This document shows positions 15,472 to 20,473 of a stretch of 20,473 nt of DNA, in pieces (position 1 is the stretch's first letter; each line of letters begins with the position of its first letter). The translations under genes and the position numbers were made by a program. The stretch is taken from assembly GCA_023453125.1 (NCBI GenBank), contig JAEXUB010000029.1, positions 1-20,473 on the forward strand. The letters run 5' to 3'. The notes under the pieces are model-generated. The model was not told the DNA's origin. It ran no database searches and saw only the letters and a list, made by a program, of their open reading frames with translations. Source of the DNA: Bacteroidota bacterium (GTDB taxonomy: Bacteria; Bacteroidota; Ignavibacteria; Ignavibacteriales; Melioribacteraceae).

Positions 15472-16560
15472 TTATTTGGCTGCCTTCAGCTTTTCAATTC
15501 TTTCGTTCATCGATTTGAAATAGCTGTCGCCTGCTCCGTTTGCCTTTGCGTAGGCAATCATTTTTTCAACCATTTCAATGGCTTTTGCGTTGTTGCCAAG
15601 AAGTTCATATCCGGAAGAGAGCATAACCATAGCGTTGTAATCGTTAGCGTCTTTTGCAAGGTCTTCCGCATTTACTTCAACTGCAAAATTGATAAACTTC
15701 TTGTCTATGTCTTTCTGAAGGAATGCCTGATTGATAGCGGTAAGACGGTCTGATCTTTTTGCCCTTTCGGCATTGGCCAGCTGCATAGCCTTATCAGGAT
15801 TATTTAACGCGAGAGCTCTGAAATAATAGGAATCGAGTCTTGACTGCATTGAGGCATCTTTGGCAACAATAGCTTCGCATTCAGAAATCACCTTGCCCCA
15901 ATCCTTTGCTTTATAGGCGTCAAGAACCGGTTTTGCAACTTCATTGAATTTCTTTCTGTCTGCGGCATCCTTAGCGGCTTTTTCCTGCTGGGCCGTAAAT
16001 TTTTCGGCAAAGGCCTTTACATCAAATTTTCCTTCTACAATCTGCGCGAGGGGCTCATCCATACTCATAGGATGTCCTATCCACGCTATCTTGGTTTCCT
16101 TGTCTACAATAAATGCTGTAGGAATACCGAACTGGGCAGCAGCGGTCATCCAGTTATTCATCATAAATTTATCCGGGGTATCCATAGCTACATTGTAATC
16201 CATCTTGTCCCCCATTTCCTTAAGGAAATCTTCAACAAGCTTGTTGGCATCTTCTCCCGGTTTAGGACGTTCGCTTCCATCCATTCCGATGATAGTAACT
16301 TTATCTTTATATTTATGTGCAAGTTCGGTTAAATGAGGAATGCTCTGTTTACAAGGACCGCACCAGGTAGCCCAGAATTCAACAACATAAATTTTTCCTT
16401 TTTCAAAAGCATTAACCGGAGTGCCTTTAAACCATTTTGAGTGTTTAATTGCCGGAGCGGGGTCCCCTGCTTTTAATGTAACCTGCGCCTGTATTAATCC
16501 CGATGCCAGAAAGAATAAAGCGATAATTACCGCAAAAATAGATTTGGTACGTAACTTCAT
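15472..16560 (-). CDS. Secreted TlpA-like thioredoxin with helical C-terminal half
   Basis: A 362-residue exported thiol-disulfide protein. MKLRTKSIFAVIIALFFLAS plus GLIQA is a Sec signal. Residues ~27-175 form a TlpA/ResA-type thioredoxin domain with the redox motif WCGPC (Cys67, Cys70) and cis-Pro147 in FGIPTAFIVD, so it should act as a periplasmic reductant or thiol oxidoreductase. Residues ~185-360 are rich in Ala, Lys and Asp, contain no cysteine motif, and read as a helical, tetratricopeptide-like solenoid (for example DSYYFRALALNNPDKAMQLA and YELLGNNAKAIEMVEKM). They probably bind a protein partner. This two-part layout is longer than the ~150-200 residues of classic TlpA/ResA. The start at 16560 is backed by GGAGAAG just upstream. 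The gene is monocistronic, with a terminator after it and another upstream ending the second peptidase gene. The partner is unknown. Confidence 0.88.
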   Translation of the reverse strand: MKLRTKSIFAVIIALFFLASGLIQAQVTLKAGDPAPAIKHSKWFKGTPVNAFEKGKIYVVEFWATWCGPCKQSIPHLTELAHKYKDKVTIIGMDGSERPKPGEDANKLVEDFLKEMGDKMDYNVAMDTPDKFMMNNWMTAAAQFGIPTAFIVDKETKIAWIGHPMSMDEPLAQIVEGKFDVKAFAEKFTAQQEKAAKDAADRKKFNEVAKPVLDAYKAKDWGKVISECEAIVAKDASMQSRLDSYYFRALALNNPDKAMQLANAERAKRSDRLTAINQAFLQKDIDKKFINFAVEVNAEDLAKDANDYNAMVMLSSGYELLGNNAKAIEMVEKMIAYAKANGAGDSYFKSMNERIEKLKAAK

Positions 16561-16575
16561 TGCTTCTCCAATTTG

Positions 16576-16594
16576 TTTAGTTTATTTAACTAAA
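16576..16594. promoter_or_regulatory. Inverted repeat in the TlpA-like gene leader
   Basis: TTTAGTT (16576-16582) and AACTAAA (16588-16594) are perfectly complementary with a 5-base spacer, 16-34 bases upstream of the TlpA-like start. It could be an operator or a small mRNA hairpin, but it is AT-only apart from one pair and may be chance. A 9-base direct repeat CCATAAAAA (16614-16622 and 16640-16648) lies further upstream. Confidence 0.25.
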
Positions 16595-16689
16595 TATAGG
16601 AGTTTCCGGTTCCCCATAAAAATGAATCGTTGTTTTTTGCCATAAAAACAGGTTGAAATTTAAATTATAAGGGGAAGGGGGATAATATG

Positions 16690-16712
16690 AAAAAGGGGGC
16701 TGAAGCCCCCTT
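16690..16712 (-). terminator. Rho-independent terminator of the second M28 peptidase gene
   Basis: A perfect 8-bp stem AAGGGGGC / GCCCCCTT (16693-16700 with 16705-16712) with a four-base loop is followed on the minus strand by five T. It lies four bases after the peptidase stop codon and isolates the upstream peptidase transcript from the TlpA-like gene. Confidence 0.85.
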
Positions 16713-16715
16713 AAA

Positions 16716-18374
16716 TTATTGATTTGCCTGCACGAGCTTTCCCTCTTTTTGGGATATATCAAAGACAGTATAAAAACCGGCTTTTATGATTCTTGTCATA
16801 AGCTCAAAGTCTGCTTTTTCTACATGGTCGAATGGCCCGTGGTAATCTGCAGTGAAAGCAGCGTCAAACCCGAATACGGGAACTCCCTTTGCAGCAAACG
16901 GAGTAAAATCGGTTCCTGCCTGAGGCTGTTTTGAAGGGCGGAAATCAACTGTCAATCCCAGGTTGTAGTCTTTATTGGCTTTTTCGATTAATTCTTTCAG
17001 CTGCGGATAAGCAAGAGTATAATCGACTCCGGTTTTATAACCGGTACTGTCTTTTTCCGGCTTCCTTGAAATCATATCGAAATTTAGATTAAGGTGCAGA
17101 TTTTCTTTGGGATTGAATTTATCTACAAAATAGGTAGAGCCGAACAATCCTTTTTCTTCTCCGGTCCATGCCGCAAATATAATTGTCTTTTTTGGCTTTA
17201 TGCCTGTGGCAATAATTGCCTTTGCAATTGTCATAACGCCTACGGTGCCCGATGCATTATCATCCGAACCGTTCCATATATAACCTTCATATTTGCCGCA
17301 ATGGTCGTAATGGGCGCCGATTACAATTACTTCGTTCGGATTTTCTCCTTCAATTTTACCAAGCACATTCCTGCCTGCCCGTATTGCGGTTTTGGCAGAA
17401 TATTTCACCTGAATAAATTTGCCTTTTAAATCCATTGAGTAATTTTTCTTTCCGATTACGTAATTCTTAGAGAAATCAATAATCGAAATTCCGGTGCCTT
17501 TTAGAATCTCATTGGAAATTTTCTGCGAAATATTTAACTCCAGTGATGATGCCGAAAGGGAATCTTCGGGGAGTGAGAGGCGGATCATATTATTTGATAA
17601 TCTCTTATCCCCTTCGTAGAATGCCGAATTATAGCGGAACGGATAGTTTGATGCCTGTCCGCTCATATAGCCGGGGAGGCTTATTACTGCTGCTGCTCCC
17701 ATCTTTTTAAAATTTTCCTGCCGGGACTGATACAGCTTCCACATTGCATCCCTATCCTGCATATTAAGTTTTTTATATGCATCAGATTTCGGATCTCTAA
17801 AAGAGGCCGGGAATCCATTCATATATACAACAACTTTTCCCTTTACATCAACTCCTTTAAATTCATCAATCCCGAGCTCATCAATTTTAAGTCCGTAACC
17901 CACAAATACAATTGGCGCAGTAAATTCGCGTCCGGATCCTCCGCCGTAGACTGCAAAGTCGGTACCTGACTTAAATAAATACTTATCCTCCATATCCCCG
18001 TTTTTTGTAACCAGTGCGAATGATGCCTCGCTTTCGAGAGTTTCAACAAAATTAATTGTCTGAAAATAGCTGGTAATCATTTCGGGACGGGGAGGCGTTT
18101 GTCCCTGTACATATCTAACCGGCTTGTAGGAAATATCTCCCGCCGGTTTTAATCCGATATACTTGAACATGCTTGCAATATAATCTCCGGCAAGGAATTC
18201 CCCTTTTGTGGAAGTCTCCCTTCCCTCTGTCCAGTCGGATGCGAGAAACTCAAGCTGTGCCTGAACAGATTCCTTTGTAATTGCCTCCAATCCCTTTTCA
18301 ACCGGTTTCTGCTGGGCGGCTGCCGAATGAAAGCAAATAATAAATAATAAAAACAATAATCCTTTGATTTTCAT
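16716..18374 (-). CDS. Secreted M28-family zinc peptidase with PA-like insert
   Basis: A 552-residue exported metallopeptidase, a distant paralogue of the one at 12980-14446. The signal peptide is MKIKGLLFLLFIICFHSAAA. The segment ~150-330 is a protease-associated-like insert (IVFVGYGL, DVKGKVVVYMNG, GAAAVISL). The catalytic domain is complete: His355/Asp357 in GAHYDH, bridging Asp372 in GSDDNAS, Glu406-Glu407 in TGEEKG, Asp433 in NFDMIS and His512 in YHGPFDH. It therefore keeps all five canonical zinc ligands and the catalytic Glu, with the usual Asp where the first peptidase has Glu. AGGAGT precedes the ATG. It is followed by its own terminator, so it appears monocistronic. It probably trims extracellular or periplasmic peptides; the substrate is unknown. 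Confidence 0.9.
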   Translation of the reverse strand: MKIKGLLFLLFIICFHSAAAQQKPVEKGLEAITKESVQAQLEFLASDWTEGRETSTKGEFLAGDYIASMFKYIGLKPAGDISYKPVRYVQGQTPPRPEMITSYFQTINFVETLESEASFALVTKNGDMEDKYLFKSGTDFAVYGGGSGREFTAPIVFVGYGLKIDELGIDEFKGVDVKGKVVVYMNGFPASFRDPKSDAYKKLNMQDRDAMWKLYQSRQENFKKMGAAAVISLPGYMSGQASNYPFRYNSAFYEGDKRLSNNMIRLSLPEDSLSASSLELNISQKISNEILKGTGISIIDFSKNYVIGKKNYSMDLKGKFIQVKYSAKTAIRAGRNVLGKIEGENPNEVIVIGAHYDHCGKYEGYIWNGSDDNASGTVGVMTIAKAIIATGIKPKKTIIFAAWTGEEKGLFGSTYFVDKFNPKENLHLNLNFDMISRKPEKDSTGYKTGVDYTLAYPQLKELIEKANKDYNLGLTVDFRPSKQPQAGTDFTPFAAKGVPVFGFDAAFTADYHGPFDHVEKADFELMTRIIKAGFYTVFDISQKEGKLVQANQ

Positions 18375-18659
18375 ATTAACTCCTGAAAATTTTAAAATCC
18401 TCCCGTTTTGTAGGAAAGCTGAAATATTAAAGAATTTGGTTATTCAACAAAATGGATAGAGCATCTTATGCAATTATAAATAATCATTTGACTGCTTACA
18501 ACAAGAGGGATTGTTTTTTACACAAAAATATTATTCAAACTGTAAACGTTTCAATTTCCAATTTATTTTAAAATAACAAAGGACAATAGGTTTGATTTAA
18601 AAAATTTGCTGAATATTAGCGCAAAAAAATTATTTTTGGATGATTCATAAAGAGGAAAA
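18375..18659. promoter_or_regulatory. Divergent intergenic region between peptidase and molybdoenzyme genes
   Basis: A 285-bp AT-rich gap with no convincing ORF. A plus-strand candidate promoter TTTG (18605-18608) - 22 bp - TATTTTTG (18631-18638) matches the Bacteroidota -33/-7 pattern and would start a very short leader that includes AGAGGA (18651-18656). On the minus strand TATTTTTG (18530-18523) is a possible -7 for the peptidase, but has no well-spaced partner. AAACGTTT (18544-18551) is an 8-base palindrome that could be an operator half or chance. No clear FNR or CRP box was found. Confidence 0.4.
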
Positions 18660-20473
18660 ATGGGAAAGGAATTTCAGGAAGGAAGAAGGGATTTTTTAAA
18701 GTGGAGCGCTTTTGTAGGATGCGCGGCTTCCGTATTCGGAGGAGTTGGCGCGGCAATTAAAGCAGTTGAAGATAAAACCAATCCTTTCGTCTTTGCGGAT
18801 AAAGTTATAAGAACAGGATGCCCGGCTCACAACTGCGGCGGAAGATGCCTGCTTAAAGTCTCTGTTAAGAATGGAAAAATTGTACGCATAGAAACTGATG
18901 ACCGCCCCGGCGATTCAATTGAAGATCCCCAGTTAAGAGCCTGTGTAAGGGGAAGAGCTTACAGGGGAAGACAGTATCATCCCGACAGACTGAAATATCC
19001 GATGAAGAGAGTCGGCAAAAGAGGGGAAGGAAAATTTGAAAGAATTTCCTGGGATGAAGCTGTATCCACGGTTGCCGGAGAAATTACGCGCATAAAAAAT
19101 AAATACGGCAACAGCGCTCTTTATGTCCCTTACGGGACCGGCTCTTATAATCAGACAAACGGAAGGCAGACCGCATACAGGCTTATGAATATGATTGGCG
19201 GCTCGCTTGGATTCTATAACAGTTACAGCTGGGCCTGCATAAACGCAGCTACTCCTTTTGTGTATGGAACTAAAGTAACAGGGAACCAGAGACAGGATTG
19301 GGTTAATTCTAAATATATAATTATGTGGAGCTGGAACCCGTGCGAGATGAGGGACGGAACAAACAGCGAATATTTTCTGAAGAAAGCAAAAGAGAACGGG
19401 GCTAAGATTATCTGCATAGACCCGCGCATGACCTTAAGCGCTGTTGCGCTTGCCGATGAATGGATTCCTATACGTCCCGGCACAGATACAGCTATGATGA
19501 GCGCAATGGCTTATGTGATGATTAAGGAGAATCTCTACGATGCCGGATTTGTTAAAAAATACTGCGTTGGATTTGATGAAACACAGATGCCTGCCGGGTG
19601 CGAAAAAGAGGAAAGCTATAAAGATTATATCCTGGGTTCAAGAGACGGAGTGCCAAAGACTCCCGAATGGGCAGAGTCAATTACGGCAGTTCCTAAAGAG
19701 ACAATTGAAAGAATAGCCCGCGAATATGCATCTGCAAAGCCTGCAATTCTCTATCAGGGATATGGAATGCAGAGGCGCGCATACGGCGAACAGGCAGTTA
19801 TTGCAGGATGCGTACTTGCCGCAATTACAGGCAATGTTGGAATTCCGGGGGGATGGGCAGGTGGAATTGCTCTCCAGGCGGATGACGGCGGGCCTTTCTG
19901 GAATGCTTTCCCTACGGGGGATAATCCCATTAAAGCTCAGATACCGGTCTTTCTTTGGAGCGAGGCGGTTTTGCGGGGAAAAGAAATGACTGCCGCAGAG
20001 GGCGTGCTCGGTGCCGATAAACTTGATAACAACATTAAACTTATTTATGCGGTTGCCACAAACGCATTAATTAACCAGCACGCAAATACAAACCGTTCGG
20101 CCAAAATACTTGGGGACGAATCACTTGTTGAGTTTCTGGTAGTGCACGAACAGTTTATGACGCCCACGGCAAAATTTGCAGACATACTTCTACCTGTCTG
20201 CACACAGTTTGAGACTTATGGACTTGAAGACGGCTGGAAGTACGGGGATGAAGTGATTCTTATGCCCAAGGTTGTTGAAGCGCCTTACGAGACAAAGAGC
20301 GATTATGAAATCTGTTCAATGGTTGCCGATAAGCTTGGAGTTAAAGAGAAGTACACCGAAGGGCGCGATGAAAGGGAATGGATTGAGTATATAATTGAAG
20401 AATACAGAAAGACACGATTCCCGGATGTGCCCGCTTTGAATGAATTTGAGAAATCAAATGCCGGTGTGTACTC
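18660..20473 (+). CDS. dmsA: DmsA-like molybdopterin oxidoreductase, Tat-exported, partial (C-terminus outside window)
   Basis: The frame opens at ATG 18660 (AGAGGA at 18651-18656) and is open to the window end, giving ~604 of an expected ~800 residues. The N-terminus GRRDFLKWSAFVGCAASVFG is a twin-arginine signal. A [4Fe-4S] site follows, Cys54-x4-Cys59-x3-Cys63-x31-Cys95 (GCPAHNCGGRC, then RACVRG). The stretch HPDRLKYPMKRVG...GEGKFERISWDEA closely matches the DMSO reductase A subunit. YS at 189-190 aligns with the Ser that ligates molybdenum in DmsA. Further blocks are NPCEMR, IDPRMT, EWIPIRPGTDTA, TGNVGIPGG and FADILLPVC. It is therefore a periplasm-facing MGD enzyme reducing an S-oxide, N-oxide or similar acceptor. 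The Fe-S and membrane-anchor subunits would be expected downstream, outside the window. Substrate could differ from DMSO. Confidence 0.88.
   Translation, partial: MGKEFQEGRRDFLKWSAFVGCAASVFGGVGAAIKAVEDKTNPFVFADKVIRTGCPAHNCGGRCLLKVSVKNGKIVRIETDDRPGDSIEDPQLRACVRGRAYRGRQYHPDRLKYPMKRVGKRGEGKFERISWDEAVSTVAGEITRIKNKYGNSALYVPYGTGSYNQTNGRQTAYRLMNMIGGSLGFYNSYSWACINAATPFVYGTKVTGNQRQDWVNSKYIIMWSWNPCEMRDGTNSEYFLKKAKENGAKIICIDPRMTLSAVALADEWIPIRPGTDTAMMSAMAYVMIKENLYDAGFVKKYCVGFDETQMPAGCEKEESYKDYILGSRDGVPKTPEWAESITAVPKETIERIAREYASAKPAILYQGYGMQRRAYGEQAVIAGCVLAAITGNVGIPGGWAGGIALQADDGGPFWNAFPTGDNPIKAQIPVFLWSEAVLRGKEMTAAEGVLGADKLDNNIKLIYAVATNALINQHANTNRSAKILGDESLVEFLVVHEQFMTPTAKFADILLPVCTQFETYGLEDGWKYGDEVILMPKVVEAPYETKSDYEICSMVADKLGVKEKYTEGRDEREWIEYIIEEYRKTRFPDVPALNEFEKSNAGVY

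Noticed and set aside
18375..18659. Possible FNR or CRP operator before the molybdoenzyme gene
   Set aside because: TTTGATTT and nearby TTTG-like words do not form the spaced dyads TTGAT-N4-ATCAA or TGTGA-N6-TCACA.
1..20473. CRISPR array, tRNA/rRNA, insertion sequence, prophage or toxin-antitoxin/defence genes
   Set aside because: No regularly spaced repeats, transposase or integrase motifs, or paired small ORFs with toxin/antitoxin features were seen. The window is mostly ordinary metabolic, sensory and secreted-protein genes.

Overview
The window is a moderately AT-rich bacterial chromosome segment. Its proteins suggest the Ignavibacteria/Melioribacter branch of the Bacteroidota-Chlorobiota lineage. 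The clues are a Sortilin/VPS10-type beta-propeller protein, several Sec-exported M28 peptidases, a TlpA-type thioredoxin, PAS-rich sensor kinases, a DmsA-like molybdoenzyme, and TAnnTTTG promoter-like boxes alongside strong AGGAGG-type ribosome binding sites. This placement is inference; no rRNA or marker gene is present.

Layout. (1) 1-2116, minus strand: the N-terminal ~705 residues of a secreted Asp-box/BNR beta-propeller protein, cut by the window start. (2) 2383-5315, plus strand: a tight unit of a HAD phosphatase, a CBM9-like protein without a signal peptide, an iron-sulfur L-serine dehydratase and a small PH-like protein. The last three abut or overlap. (3) 5412-10823, plus strand: two sensor histidine kinases in tandem (7TM-PAS-kinase, then a soluble 6xPAS-GAF-kinase) with no response regulator beside them, closed by a hairpin terminator at 10850. 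(4) 11043-12919, plus strand: an SSS-family sodium:solute symporter translationally coupled to a 67-residue two-helix membrane protein, closed by a bidirectional terminator. (5) 12980-18374, minus strand: an export-targeted block containing an M28 peptidase, an esterase, a TlpA-like thioredoxin with a helical C-terminal half, and a second M28 peptidase. Its three transcription units are separated by clear terminators. (6) 18660 to the window end, plus strand: the N-terminal ~604 residues of a Tat-exported DmsA-like molybdopterin oxidoreductase.

Together the genes suit an anaerobic or facultative heterotroph. Secreted peptidases and an esterase degrade polymers, an Na+-coupled symporter takes up solutes, serine is deaminated to pyruvate, and electrons can go to an S-oxide or N-oxide type acceptor through the DmsA-like enzyme. 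The two kinases may sense some of this chemistry, but nothing in the sequence identifies their signal.

I saw no tRNA, rRNA, CRISPR array, insertion sequence, phage gene or recognisable defence system. I do not see a clearly new multi-gene system. The best leads are the symporter/mini-protein pair, the serine dehydratase lacking the usual terminal cysteine inside an odd operon, and the orphan kinase pair.
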